From assembly GCF_012570745.1 (NCBI RefSeq), contig NZ_CP046212.1, forward strand, positions 394,943 to 458,942: a stretch of DNA of 64,000 nucleotides, given 5' to 3'. The notes beneath the pieces are model-generated. The model was not told where the DNA came from. It was given only the letters and a program-made list of their open reading frames with translations, and searched no databases. Source of the stretch: Enterobacteriaceae endosymbiont of Donacia dentata (GTDB taxonomy: Bacteria; Pseudomonadota; Gammaproteobacteria; Enterobacterales; Enterobacteriaceae). Positions 47,925 to 57,841 of this stretch are shown piece by piece (position 1 is the stretch's first letter; each line of letters starts with the position of its first letter). A program made the position numbers and the translations under genes.

Positions 47925-50336
47925 TTGAATAATAAATATTATAGTTCATCAAGTATCCAGATTTTAAAAGGTTTAGATGCTGTAAAAAAAAGACCAGGTA
48001 TGTATATAGGTAATACAGATGATGGTACAGGTTTACATCATATGGTTTTTGAAGTTATCGATAATGCAATAGATGAATCTTTAGCAGGTTTTTGTAAAAA
48101 AATTAATATCATTATACATAATGATAATTCTATTTCTATTATTGACGATGGTAGAGGAATACCTACTGGTATACATAGAGAAGCAAAAATATCTGCAGCT
48201 GAAGTAATTATGACCGTATTACATGCTGGAGGAAAATTTAATAATAAATCATATAAATTATCTGGAGGATTACATGGTGTAGGTATTTCTGTAGTAAATG
48301 CTTTATCTAAAAAATTAGAATTAACTATAAAAAGAAATGGGAAATTATATAAACAATATTATTATAATGGTATTCCAAAAGATAGATTAAAAACAATAGG
48401 GATTACTAATATTACAGGTACTCATATTAGATTTTGGCCTAATTATAATGTTTTTAATAAAATTCAAGTATTTAATTATGAAATTTTATCTGAAAGATTA
48501 AGAGAATTATCATTTTTAAATTCAGGATTATTTCTTTCTATAACTGATGAAAAAAATAACAAATACGATTTTTTTCAATATATGGGAGGAATAAAAGAAT
48601 TTATTAAATATTTAAATAAAAATTATGATTCCATTCATAAAAATATTTTTTATTGCTATACAAAAAATAGTTCTATTAATATAGAAATAGCTATGCAATG
48701 GAATAATTCTTTTAAAGAAAAAATATATTGTTTTACTAATAATATACCTCAAATACACGGAGGTACACATTTATCAGGATTAAAATCTGCTATAACACGA
48801 ACATTAAATTCATATATAGATAAAGAAGGGTATAATAAAAAAAAGAAAATAAATATAATAGGACAAGATACTAGAGAAGGATTAATAGCAATTATATCTA
48901 TTAAAATTATGAATCCTAAATTTTCTTCTCAAACTAAAGAAAAATTAATATCATCAGAAGTAAAATCATTAGTTGAATGTTATGTTAATCAACAATTAAT
49001 GTTTTTTCTTTTAGAAAAACCTAGAGATGCTAAAAATATAATAGAAAAAATTATATATGCAGCTAAAATAAGAGATACAGTAAGAAAAACTAGAGAAATA
49101 ATAAAAAATCAAAATTTTACAGAAATATCAAGACTACCAGGAAAATTATCAGATTGTCAAGAAAATAATCCTGCTTTATCTGAGATTTATTTAGTAGAAG
49201 GAGATTCTGCTGGTGGATCAGCTAAACAAGGTAGAAATAGAAAAAACCAAGCTATTTTACCATTAAAAGGTAAAATTCTTAATGTTGAAAAAGCTAAATT
49301 TAATAAAATTCTTTCTTCTCAAGAAATAGTTACTTTAATTACTGCATTAGGTTGTAATATTAATTCTGGAAAATATAATTTAGAAAAATTAAGATATCAT
49401 AATATTATTATTATGACAGATGCAGATGTAGATGGAGCTCATATTCGTACTTTATTATTAACATTTTTTTATAGACAAATGCCAAAAATTATCGAAAGAG
49501 GACATATATATATAGCGCAACCTCCTTTATATAAAATAAAGAAAGGTAATCAAAAATTATATATTAAAAATGATGAAGAAATGACTTTATATAAATTAAA
49601 AATAGCATTAAATAAAGCAATTTTTTATTTTAAAAAAACAAAAGAAACATTATCTGATAAAAAATTATGGATTTTAGCAAAAGAATATAATTTTGTTAAA
49701 AAAATTATAAAATTTTCTAAATATATTTTTTTAAAAAAAATATTCTATGCATTATTATATAATTTAAAATTAAGTAAATTTGATAATTATGATAATGTTA
49801 AATTATGGTTAGATAATTTACTTTTATATTTAAATAATAATTTAATGAATATTACATTTACAGGCTCAATTAATAAAAATATAGAAAAAAATATTTTTGA
49901 ACCTATAATTTATGAAAATAAATATGGAAATAAAAATAAATATTTATTAGATAATAATTTTTTTATTAGTACAGAATATAAAAAAATATTTTTATTAGGA
50001 AATAAATTAATTTCCTTAAAAAATAAAAAAATTTCTTATATAAAAAAAAATAAAAAATATAAAAATATTAATTCTTTTGAAGAAGGAATTAAATGGTTAT
50101 TAAAAGAATCTAAAAATAGTTTTACTATACAAAGATATAAAGGATTAGGTGAAATGAATCCAAATCAGTTATGGGAAACTACAATGAATCCTTTAACTCG
50201 TAGTATGTTAAAAGTAACAATTAAAGACGCAGAAAAAGCTAATCAATTATTTTCAACTTTAATGGGTGACGAAGTTGAACCTCGAAGATTATTTATAAAA
50301 AATCACGCATCACAAGTGATGAATATTGATATCTAA
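47925..50336 (+). CDS. gyrB: DNA gyrase subunit B
   Basis: ATPase subunit of the enzyme that adds negative supercoils. The 803 residues equal E. coli (804). GHKL ATPase motifs: EVIDNAIDESLAG, DDGRGIPTGIH, LHAGGKFNNKSYKLSGGLHGVG. Toprim: LVEGDSAGGSAKQGRNRKNQAILPLKGKILNVEKA, MTDADVDGAHIRTLLLTFF; C-terminal QRYKGLGEMNPNQLWETTM. The Gram-negative insert (about residues 560-730) is kept although diverged. The frame starts at TTG with GAGAG just upstream; no ATG is near, and the protein aligns with E. coli from the second residue. An exact E. coli Chi octamer lies in the toprim motif. Confidence 0.97.
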   Translation: MNNKYYSSSSIQILKGLDAVKKRPGMYIGNTDDGTGLHHMVFEVIDNAIDESLAGFCKKINIIIHNDNSISIIDDGRGIPTGIHREAKISAAEVIMTVLHAGGKFNNKSYKLSGGLHGVGISVVNALSKKLELTIKRNGKLYKQYYYNGIPKDRLKTIGITNITGTHIRFWPNYNVFNKIQVFNYEILSERLRELSFLNSGLFLSITDEKNNKYDFFQYMGGIKEFIKYLNKNYDSIHKNIFYCYTKNSSINIEIAMQWNNSFKEKIYCFTNNIPQIHGGTHLSGLKSAITRTLNSYIDKEGYNKKKKINIIGQDTREGLIAIISIKIMNPKFSSQTKEKLISSEVKSLVECYVNQQLMFFLLEKPRDAKNIIEKIIYAAKIRDTVRKTREIIKNQNFTEISRLPGKLSDCQENNPALSEIYLVEGDSAGGSAKQGRNRKNQAILPLKGKILNVEKAKFNKILSSQEIVTLITALGCNINSGKYNLEKLRYHNIIIMTDADVDGAHIRTLLLTFFYRQMPKIIERGHIYIAQPPLYKIKKGNQKLYIKNDEEMTLYKLKIALNKAIFYFKKTKETLSDKKLWILAKEYNFVKKIIKFSKYIFLKKIFYALLYNLKLSKFDNYDNVKLWLDNLLLYLNNNLMNITFTGSINKNIEKNIFEPIIYENKYGNKNKYLLDNNFFISTEYKKIFLLGNKLISLKNKKISYIKKNKKYKNINSFEEGIKWLLKESKNSFTIQRYKGLGEMNPNQLWETTMNPLTRSMLKVTIKDAEKANQLFSTLMGDEVEPRRLFIKNHASQVMNIDI

Positions 50337-50373
50337 TTTATTTGAGATTAAAACAAATTTATTTTAAATAAAA

Positions 50374-50625
50374 TTAATAATTATGCAAATTCATGGTTTG
50401 AAATCTTTGTTCTATATTTTTTTCATACTTATTAAGTATTTTATTATTAATTAATCCTTGTTCAATTTCTCTTAATGCTAAGATGGTTGTTTTATCATTT
50501 TTTTCTTCTAATAAAGGAATTTTACCTCTTATTTGTATTTGTCTTGCTCTTTTTGAAGCAATAATAACTAAATCGAATCTATTACCTATTTTTTTTACTG
50601 CTTTTTCTACTGTAATTCTAGCCAT
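50374..50625 (-). CDS. rpoZ: RNA polymerase omega subunit
   Basis: A small subunit that helps assembly of RNA polymerase. The 83 residues (E. coli 91) begin [32 protein letters not shown] and include [10 protein letters not shown], the omega signature. It stands alone here: gmk, spoT and recG, its E. coli neighbours, are not next to it. It converges on gyrB with a 37-bp gap. Confidence 0.95.
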   Translation of the reverse strand: MARITVEKAVKKIGNRFDLVIIASKRARQIQIRGKIPLLEEKNDKTTILALREIEQGLINNKILNKYEKNIEQRFQTMNLHNY

Positions 50626-50808
50626 ATTTTTTTCTTTATGAAACTACTAATTTTATATTTTATATAAAAATATTTGGAATATAAAACATATATAAATGTA
50701 TATATTTTAATATATATAAAAATTATTATATTTATATTATAATATAACATATTTAAAATATACAATAATTAATATTAATATTTTAAATATAATTTAAGGT
50801 AATTAAAT

Positions 50809-51342
50809 ATGAATTTTAATAATATTTCTTCTGGGAAAAATATTCCTAATGATATTAATGTAATAATTGAAATATCTTTAAACTCAAATTCAATAAAATA
50901 CGAAGTTAACAAAAAAAATGGAATATTATTTGTAGACCGTTTTATTCCTACTCCAATAATTTATCCATTTAATTATGGATATATAAATAATACATTATCT
51001 TTAGATGGAGATCCTTTAGATGTAGTTGTTATAACCAAATATTCAATTTTACCTGGTTCTGTAATTAGATGTCGTCCTATAGGATTATTAAATATGTTAG
51101 ATGAATCTGGTGATGATAAAAAAATAATTGCAGTACCACATAAAAAAATTTCTAAAGAATACTGTTTAATAAAACAAATAAGAGATTTACCTACTTTAAT
51201 ACCAGAACAAATTATATATTTTTTTAAACATTACAAAGATTTAGAAAAAGAAAAATGGTGTAAAATTAATGGTTGGGAAAATTTAAAAAAAACACATGAA
51301 GAAATTTTATTTTCTATTAATAATTTTAAAAAAAAACATTAA
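50809..51342 (+). CDS. ppa: Inorganic pyrophosphatase
   Basis: Hydrolyses pyrophosphate made by synthetases and polymerases. The 177 residues (E. coli 176) contain the family signature LDGDPLDVVVI with metal-binding aspartates, IPTPI-type strand (RFIPTPIIYPFNYGYI), PGSVIRCRPIGLLNMLDESGDDKKIIAVPH and KWCKINGWEN near the end. The ATG has AAGGTAA upstream. Single-gene unit. Confidence 0.97.
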   Translation: MNFNNISSGKNIPNDINVIIEISLNSNSIKYEVNKKNGILFVDRFIPTPIIYPFNYGYINNTLSLDGDPLDVVVITKYSILPGSVIRCRPIGLLNMLDESGDDKKIIAVPHKKISKEYCLIKQIRDLPTLIPEQIIYFFKHYKDLEKEKWCKINGWENLKKTHEEILFSINNFKKKH

Positions 51343-51628
51343 TTATTAATATTTTTTGAAAATTTATTTTAAAAAAATTTAATATAAATATTTTTTATAT
51401 TATAATTTAATTAAATTTTACTAAAAATATATTTTATTAAAAGTAATTAATAAAGAAAATTTTATTAATATTAAAATTTTTTAAAATTAATATTTTAATT
51501 TTTATATTTTTTATAAAAGAATTATTATTTATGAATAAATATGTAAATTTTTTATAAAATTACTTAATATTTAAAAAATAATTTTAATTATTTAATTATT
51601 TATATATTTTATAAATTAAGGGATCGTA
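51343..51628. other. 286-bp spacer between ppa and eno; no gene seen
   Basis: A/T-only tract with many short inverted A/T repeats but no frame or RNA I recognise. In E. coli pyrG precedes eno; no trace of it remains. The ribosome-binding site of eno (AAGGGA) ends the spacer. Confidence 0.5.
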
Positions 51629-52876
51629 ATGTCTAAAATAAAAAAAATTATAGGTAGAGAAATTCTTGATTCTAGAGGACACCCAACTATTGAAGCAGAA
51701 GTTCATTTAAATAGTGGAATAATAGGAATTGCTTCAGTTCCTTCTGGTGCTTCTATTGGATCTAGAGAAGCAGTGGAATTACGTGATGGAAATAAAAAAA
51801 GATTTTTAGGAAAAGGAGTTTTAAAATCTATTAACATAATTAATACTACTATTAATAAATATTTATTTAATCAAAATTCATTAAATCAATCATATATAGA
51901 TAATATTATGATTAATATGGATAATACTGATAATAAATCTAATTTTGGAGCAAATACTATTTTAGCTGTTTCTCTAGCTAATGCTAGAGCAGCAGCATTA
52001 TTTGAAAATATACCATTATATAAGTATATAGGTATTATTAATAATACATCAAAAAAATTTTTTATGCCATTACCTATGATTAATATTATTAATGGTGGAA
52101 AACATGCAGATAATAATTTAGATATACAAGAATTTATGATACAACCTATTAGTGCAAAGAATATAAAAGAAGCAATACGTTATGGTTCGGAAATTTTCCA
52201 TCATTTATTTAATGTTCTTAAAAAGAATAAAATGATTACATCAGTAGGTGACGAAGGAGGATATGCTCCAAATTTAAATAATAATAGCGAAGTATTTGAT
52301 TTAATATCAGAAGCGATTAAAAATGCTGGATTTATTTTAGGTAAAGATATTACTTTTGCTATTGATTGTGCTGCTTCTGAATTATATTATAATGGTAAAT
52401 ATAATTTACATAGTGAAAATATAAGTCTTTCTTCGAAAGAATTTACGCATTTTTTATTAGATTTAACAAAAAAATATCCTATATCCTCTATAGAGGATGG
52501 CTTAGATGAATCTGATTGGGAAGGTTTTATTTATCAAACAAAATTACTAGGAAATAAAATCCAATTAGTAGGAGATGATTTATTTGTTACTAATACTAAA
52601 TTTTTAAAAAAAGGTATAAAAAAAAAAGTTGCTAATGCAATTTTAATAAAACTAAATCAAATTGGTTCTCTTACTGAAACTTTATCTACAATACAATTAG
52701 CAAAAAAAACCGGATATAAAATTATTATTTCTCATAGATCAGGAGAAACAGAAGATTCTTTTATATCTGATTTAGCTGTTGGTACTAATGCTGAACAAAT
52801 TAAAACTGGATCTATGAGTCGTTCTGAAAGAATTTCAAAATATAATCAATTAATTAGAATTGAAGAAAAATTATAA
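51629..52876 (+). CDS. eno: Enolase
   Basis: Glycolytic enzyme converting 2-phosphoglycerate to phosphoenolpyruvate, which also feeds enzyme I of the PTS in this window. The 415 residues (E. coli 432) carry [17 protein letters not shown], the flexible loop [80 protein letters not shown] and [18 protein letters not shown]. Catalytic Glu and Lys sites are intact. The shortening is spread along the chain and at the C-terminus. Confidence 0.97.
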   Translation: MSKIKKIIGREILDSRGHPTIEAEVHLNSGIIGIASVPSGASIGSREAVELRDGNKKRFLGKGVLKSINIINTTINKYLFNQNSLNQSYIDNIMINMDNTDNKSNFGANTILAVSLANARAAALFENIPLYKYIGIINNTSKKFFMPLPMINIINGGKHADNNLDIQEFMIQPISAKNIKEAIRYGSEIFHHLFNVLKKNKMITSVGDEGGYAPNLNNNSEVFDLISEAIKNAGFILGKDITFAIDCAASELYYNGKYNLHSENISLSSKEFTHFLLDLTKKYPISSIEDGLDESDWEGFIYQTKLLGNKIQLVGDDLFVTNTKFLKKGIKKKVANAILIKLNQIGSLTETLSTIQLAKKTGYKIIISHRSGETEDSFISDLAVGTNAEQIKTGSMSRSERISKYNQLIRIEEKL

Positions 52877-52890
52877 AATAATTTTTATAA

Positions 52891-52918
52891 ACTATGTTGT
52901 GTTTTCACTCAACATAGT
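52891..52918 (+). terminator. Hairpin after eno
   Basis: ACTATGTTG (52891-52899) and CAACATAGT (52910-52918) make a 9-bp stem with a 10-nt loop, 14 bp after the eno stop and 18 bp before cydD. It has more G+C than its surroundings. The following bases are not a T run, so termination is only partly supported. Confidence 0.45.
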
Positions 52919-52936
52919 AAAAATTAATATTTTATT

Positions 52937-54649
52937 ATGAAAAAATACAAAGAAAAACAAATAATCTACTGGTTAAAAAAACAAAGTTTTTTTGCTAAAA
53001 ATTTATTAAAAATATCACATTCATTAAATATTATTAATATTTTTATAATTATAATTCAAAATTGGATTCTAGCAAAACAAGTACAATCTTTTTTTATTGA
53101 AGAAAAAAAAAATCTAATTTTTTACTATAATATAATATTATTTTCTTGTTTTATTATTAGACCATTAATAACATTATTAATTAATAAAATTAATTATAAT
53201 TATAGTCAATTAATAAAAAATATTATTCGAAAAAAAATTATAAATAAATTATTACATGAATATTATGAACATTTAAAAAATCATATGTTAGGATCTGATT
53301 TATCTTTAATTATAGATCAAGTAGAATATTTACAAAATTATTATCAAAAATATATACCTCAATTGTTTACTATTAAAATCACATCTTTAATAATTTTAAT
53401 AAATATATTTTTTATTAGTTGGATAACAGGTTTTTTACTTATTATTATTAGTATGTTAACTATTTTTTTTATAATATTAATTGGGAAACAAACTATAAAA
53501 AAAAATAAAAAAAATTTTAAAATTTTATCACTTTTAAATGGATTTTTTCTTGATAGATTAAAAGGAATAGAAATTATTCGTTTATTTAATTTAAAAAAAA
53601 TAGAAATAAAAAAAATTTCATTATATATTGAACAATTTAGAAAAAAAAATATTGAAATATTAAAAATTGTTTTTTTAACTTCTGCAATTTTAGAATTTTT
53701 TACCACAATTTCTTTAGCATTTGTAGCTATGTATTTTAGTTTCACATATTTAAATATAATAAATTTTGGATTTTATAATAAAAATATTAAACTATTTCAT
53801 GGTTTTTTTATATTAATTTTAATTTCTGAATATTTTCAAAATTTTAATAATTTAGGAATACTTTATCATGTTAAATCTAAAGCAATTAGTGCTGCTGATA
53901 ATATTATAAAATTATTAAATAATCAAAAATTTACTAATATAAATATTAAAAATAATTTTTTCTTTAAAAAAATAAAAATAGAAGCAAAAAATTTAATAGT
54001 TAAAAATAAAATAGGTGATATATTAATAGGACCTATTTCTTTTAAAATAAATTCTAAAAAAAATATAATTATTAGTGGACCTAATGGAAGCGGTAAAACG
54101 ACATTATTTAATGTATTATTAGGTTTTATACCCTATAATGGATCATTAAAAATTAATAATATAGAATTTAAAAATATAAATTTATATAATTGGTATAAAC
54201 AAATATCATGTATTATGCAAAATCCTAGACTTTTTCCTGATATAACAATCAAAAAAAATTTATTTTTTAATAAAAAAATAAATGAAAAAAAAATAAAAGA
54301 AATTATTAAAAAAATTGGTATAATGAATTTTATAAATAAATTACCTGATAAATTAAATACAATTATTGATGAAAAAAATTTATGTTTATCAATTGGACAA
54401 ATACAAAGAATAGTCATTGCCAGATCTTTAATAAAAGATGGTATTTTATTATTATTAGATGAACCTATAAGTAATATTGATATGAAAAGTCAACATAATA
54501 TTATGGAAGTAATACAAAAAAATACTTCATTTTTTAATATTAGTATAACTATTACCCATAAAATATATAATTTTAATTATTATGATGAAATTTGGTATAT
54601 GAAAAATGGTAAAATTTTTAAAAAAATATATCCAAAATTAAAGAAATAA
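52937..54649 (+). CDS. cydD: Heterodimeric ABC transporter subunit CydD
   Basis: CydDC is an inner-membrane ABC complex required for cytochrome bd and periplasmic cytochrome maturation; its substrate (thiols or heme) is debated. The 570 residues (E. coli 588) have about six hydrophobic helices, then the ATPase with GPNGSGKTTLFN (P-loop), signature LSIGQIQRIVIARS (E. coli CydD also departs from LSGGQ here), Walker B LLLLDEPISNID and ITITHK. The pair with the following gene and infA nearby is the E. coli cydD-cydC-aat-infA region, which favours CydDC over MsbA or MdlAB. Confidence 0.85.
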   Translation: MKKYKEKQIIYWLKKQSFFAKNLLKISHSLNIINIFIIIIQNWILAKQVQSFFIEEKKNLIFYYNIILFSCFIIRPLITLLINKINYNYSQLIKNIIRKKIINKLLHEYYEHLKNHMLGSDLSLIIDQVEYLQNYYQKYIPQLFTIKITSLIILINIFFISWITGFLLIIISMLTIFFIILIGKQTIKKNKKNFKILSLLNGFFLDRLKGIEIIRLFNLKKIEIKKISLYIEQFRKKNIEILKIVFLTSAILEFFTTISLAFVAMYFSFTYLNIINFGFYNKNIKLFHGFFILILISEYFQNFNNLGILYHVKSKAISAADNIIKLLNNQKFTNINIKNNFFFKKIKIEAKNLIVKNKIGDILIGPISFKINSKKNIIISGPNGSGKTTLFNVLLGFIPYNGSLKINNIEFKNINLYNWYKQISCIMQNPRLFPDITIKKNLFFNKKINEKKIKEIIKKIGIMNFINKLPDKLNTIIDEKNLCLSIGQIQRIVIARSLIKDGILLLLDEPISNIDMKSQHNIMEVIQKNTSFFNISITITHKIYNFNYYDEIWYMKNGKIFKKIYPKLKK

Positions 54650-54677
54650 ATTTTACTAAAAAAGGAGTTTTTAAAAA

Positions 54678-56423
54678 ATGTTTTATTTATTATATTTTTT
54701 GAAATATCATAAAAAATATATTAAAAAAATTTTTTTAGGTATTATTTTATCTATAATTAATAATTTATTATATATTATATTATCTATAATATCTGGTTAT
54801 TTATTAACTTCTACTTTTTTATTAAGTATTAATAAAAATAATTTTATATATTATAACTATATTATACCTTCAATTATTATTAGAATTATTTCAATAATAA
54901 AAATTATTACAAAATATTTTGAAAAAATAATTCAACATAATACTACTTTATATTTACTAAAAAGCGTAAGAATTTTAATTTTAAAAAAAATATTCCCTTT
55001 ATATCCATCTAATTTAACTATATTTCAAAATATTGAAATATTAAATATGTTAGTTTCTGATATCGAAACATTAGATTTTTTATATATACAAATAATTTCA
55101 CCTATTTTTAGTATTTTAATTACAATATTAATAATTTTTATAAATTTCATTTTTTTAAATTTATTTTTTTCTTTAATTTCATTAAGTATTTTTATTATTC
55201 TAATATTATTATATTCAGTATATTTTTATAAAAAAGGAAAAATAATAGGGGAAAAAAATATAAAAATAAAAAAGAAATATTACTTTACTATAAGTAATCT
55301 TTTATCATATCATGTAGAATACAGATTATTTAATAATATTAAATATATATTTAAGAAAATAAATTTATTAGAATTTAAGTGGCAAAAAATACAATTTATA
55401 CAAAATAAATATAATACTCAATCTCAAATATTAATAATTTTTGTTATTAACATTAGTATAATATTATTTATAATATATAATCATATATATTCTTATAATA
55501 TAAATATAAAACATAAAATTATTTTATTTTTATTATTTTTAACTTCATTATCTAATATATTACTTCCTTTAAGTAATATTTTTCAAAATATTAGTGAAAT
55601 ATTTTTATCAGCTAAAAACATATTTAATATTATAGAACAAAAACCTCTCGTTAATTTTACAAATAAAAATAAATATAAAAACAAAAAAATTTTAACTATA
55701 GATATAGTAAATTTATCATTTCGTTATAATAATAAATCTCCATATGTATTAAAAAATATATCATTAAATATAAAACAAAAACAAAAAATAATTATAACTG
55801 GACATAATGGTAGCGGTAAATCTACATTATTAATGTTATTAACAAGAGCATGGGACCCTTTAAAGGGTAATATTTATTATAATAAATATAATTTAAAAAA
55901 TTGGAATTTATTATTATTAAGAAATAATATTAGTGTTATAAGTCAAAGAATATATCTTTTAAGTGATACATTAAAGAATAATATTCTTTTAAATAATCAA
56001 AATAATAAACATATTAATGATAATTATTTAATAAAAATTTTAAAATTAGTAGGTTTAGAAAAATTATTAGATAATAAAAAAGGATTAGATTTATGGATGG
56101 GAGATGGAGGTAAAATTATTTCTGGAGGAGAATTAAAAAAATTAGGTATAGCACGAACTATAATACATAATGGAAATTTAATTTTATTAGATGAACCTAC
56201 TGAAGGATTAGATATTTTAACATCTAATAAAATTATGAATTTAATATTTTCTATTTTTTATAATAAAACAATTATTTTTATTACTCATAATATTAATATT
56301 TTAAAAAAAGCAGATTGTATCTATTTTATAGAAAATGGTTATTTAATTAAAAAAGGTAAATTTAGTAATTTAATAAAAAAAAACAACTATTATTGGAATT
56401 TTATAAAAAATAATATAGTATAA
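54678..56423 (+). CDS. cydC: Heterodimeric ABC transporter subunit CydC
   Basis: Partner of CydD. The 581 residues (E. coli 573) show an N-terminal six-helix membrane domain, then P-loop GHNGSGKSTLLMLLTRAWDP, VISQRIYLLSDTLKNNILL, signature SGGELKKLGIARTI, Walker B LILLDEPTEGLD and IFITHN. LTRAWDP is characteristic of CydC. A strong AAAGGAG ribosome-binding site lies before it. The aat gene that follows in E. coli is lost; infA starts 31 bp later. cytochrome bd genes are not in the window. Confidence 0.88.
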   Translation: MFYLLYFLKYHKKYIKKIFLGIILSIINNLLYIILSIISGYLLTSTFLLSINKNNFIYYNYIIPSIIIRIISIIKIITKYFEKIIQHNTTLYLLKSVRILILKKIFPLYPSNLTIFQNIEILNMLVSDIETLDFLYIQIISPIFSILITILIIFINFIFLNLFFSLISLSIFIILILLYSVYFYKKGKIIGEKNIKIKKKYYFTISNLLSYHVEYRLFNNIKYIFKKINLLEFKWQKIQFIQNKYNTQSQILIIFVINISIILFIIYNHIYSYNINIKHKIILFLLFLTSLSNILLPLSNIFQNISEIFLSAKNIFNIIEQKPLVNFTNKNKYKNKKILTIDIVNLSFRYNNKSPYVLKNISLNIKQKQKIIITGHNGSGKSTLLMLLTRAWDPLKGNIYYNKYNLKNWNLLLLRNNISVISQRIYLLSDTLKNNILLNNQNNKHINDNYLIKILKLVGLEKLLDNKKGLDLWMGDGGKIISGGELKKLGIARTIIHNGNLILLDEPTEGLDILTSNKIMNLIFSIFYNKTIIFITHNINILKKADCIYFIENGYLIKKGKFSNLIKKNNYYWNFIKNNIV

Positions 56424-56454
56424 CTTTATATATTTATAATAATAAGAAATTTTT

Positions 56455-56673
56455 ATGTCTAAAGAAAATAATATAGAAATGCAAGGAGTAGTATTAAATA
56501 CATTACCTAATACTATTTTTAATGTGAAATTAGAAAATGGTCATATAATAACTGCGCATATATCTGGAAAAATGAGAAAAAATTATATTCGTATATTAAC
56601 AGGAGATAAAGTTACTGTAGAATTAACTCCATATGATTTAAAAAAAGGTAGGATTATTTTTCGTAGTCGTTAA
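56455..56673 (+). CDS. infA: Translation initiation factor IF-1
   Basis: IF-1 blocks the ribosomal A site during initiation. The 72 residues are nearly identical to E. coli IF-1 ([60 protein letters not shown], ending RSR). It is among the most conserved proteins here. It is downstream of cydDC on the same strand and converges on trxB. Confidence 0.97.
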   Translation: MSKENNIEMQGVVLNTLPNTIFNVKLENGHIITAHISGKMRKNYIRILTGDKVTVELTPYDLKKGRIIFRSR

Positions 56674-56729
56674 TAAATTTTAAATTTAATTTTAAGTTAA
56701 TAATTAATTTAATAAAAAATAAATTATTA

Positions 56730-57695
56730 TTAATTTTTATTTAAAAATTTTTGTGCATCTAATGCAGCCATACATCCTGTAGCTGCTGATGTTATTGCTT
56801 GTCTATAAATATGATCCATAACATCTCCAGCAGCAAAAATTCCAGGAATATTTGTCTGTGTAAAAAAATTTTTATGATTTAATTTATAATGATTTGTTAA
56901 TATATAGCCTTTTTTATTAAGCTTTAATTTTTTTTGAAATAAACTAGTATTAGGAATACTACCTATTAAAATAAATATACCATATACGGGTATTTTTTCA
57001 GTACTTTGATTATTAAGAGAAACAATTTGTATATTTGTAACTCCAGTATCATCACCTAATATTTTTTTTACTACATAAGGAGCATGTAAAATTATTTTTT
57101 TATCTTTTATTTTTTTTTCAATTTTTTGAATCAATATTTTTTCTGCAGTAAAATAATTTTTTCTATGTATTAAATGTACCTGAGAAGAAATATTTGATAG
57201 ATATAATGCTTCTTCTAAAGCGGTATTTCCACCTCCTATAACAGAAACTGTTTTATTTCGATATAAAAATCCATCACAAACAGCACAATAGGATATTCCT
57301 TTCCCTAAAAATTTTTTTTCAGAAGATAAACCTAAAAGTTTTGGATACGATCCTGTTGCTATAATAATACTTTTGCAAATAAAATTAAATAAATTTCCTT
57401 CTAAAATAAAAGGAGATTTTTTAAAATTAATAATTTTTATTATTGTATCATTAATAACTTTAGTATTAAAATAGACAGCATGATCATTTAATTGTTTCAT
57501 TAATTTTGATCCAGTTATATATGGAAAATTTCCTGGCCAATTTTCTATATTTAATGTTTGTATTAATTGTCCTCCAATATTTTTTCCAGTTATTAAAATA
57601 GGTTTTAAATTTGCTCTTGCAGCATATATTGCTGAAGTAAAACCAGCAGGACCAGAACCTAAAATAAGAAGTTTTGTTTTTTTTGTATTTTTCAT
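56730..57695 (-). CDS. trxB: Thioredoxin reductase
   Basis: FAD/NADPH enzyme that keeps thioredoxin reduced, feeding NrdAB among others. The 321 residues equal E. coli. FAD motif LGSGPAGFTSAIYAARAN, redox pair Cys137/Cys140 in SYCAVCDG (E. coli CATC), NADPH motif GGGNTALEEALYLSNISSQVHLIHRK and C-terminal FAAGDVMDHIYRQAITSAATGCMAA are all visible. In E. coli it lies before cydD in the same direction; here it is on the other strand after infA, showing a local rearrangement. Confidence 0.97.
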   Translation of the reverse strand: MKNTKKTKLLILGSGPAGFTSAIYAARANLKPILITGKNIGGQLIQTLNIENWPGNFPYITGSKLMKQLNDHAVYFNTKVINDTIIKIINFKKSPFILEGNLFNFICKSIIIATGSYPKLLGLSSEKKFLGKGISYCAVCDGFLYRNKTVSVIGGGNTALEEALYLSNISSQVHLIHRKNYFTAEKILIQKIEKKIKDKKIILHAPYVVKKILGDDTGVTNIQIVSLNNQSTEKIPVYGIFILIGSIPNTSLFQKKLKLNKKGYILTNHYKLNHKNFFTQTNIPGIFAAGDVMDHIYRQAITSAATGCMAALDAQKFLNKN

Positions 57696-57841
57696 ATTTA
57701 TGTATTTTTTATTGTTAATAATATTTTATATATTAAAATTAAATAATATATAATATACTATATTTATAAAATAAATTTATATAATTTTATATATTTATAT
57801 TATAATACTTAATTATTTAATATTTAGTATAGGAAACTATT

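Noticed and set aside
51528..51553. Possible ARG box (TGAATAAATATGTA) before eno
   Set aside because: Only about 11 of 14 positions fit an A/T-rich consensus, and eno is not an arginine gene; chance matches are expected.
52937..56423. MsbA or MdlAB identity for the two ABC transporters
   Set aside because: The LTRAWDP motif after the P-loop of the second protein, the divergent signature in the first, and the neighbouring infA and trxB fit CydDC.
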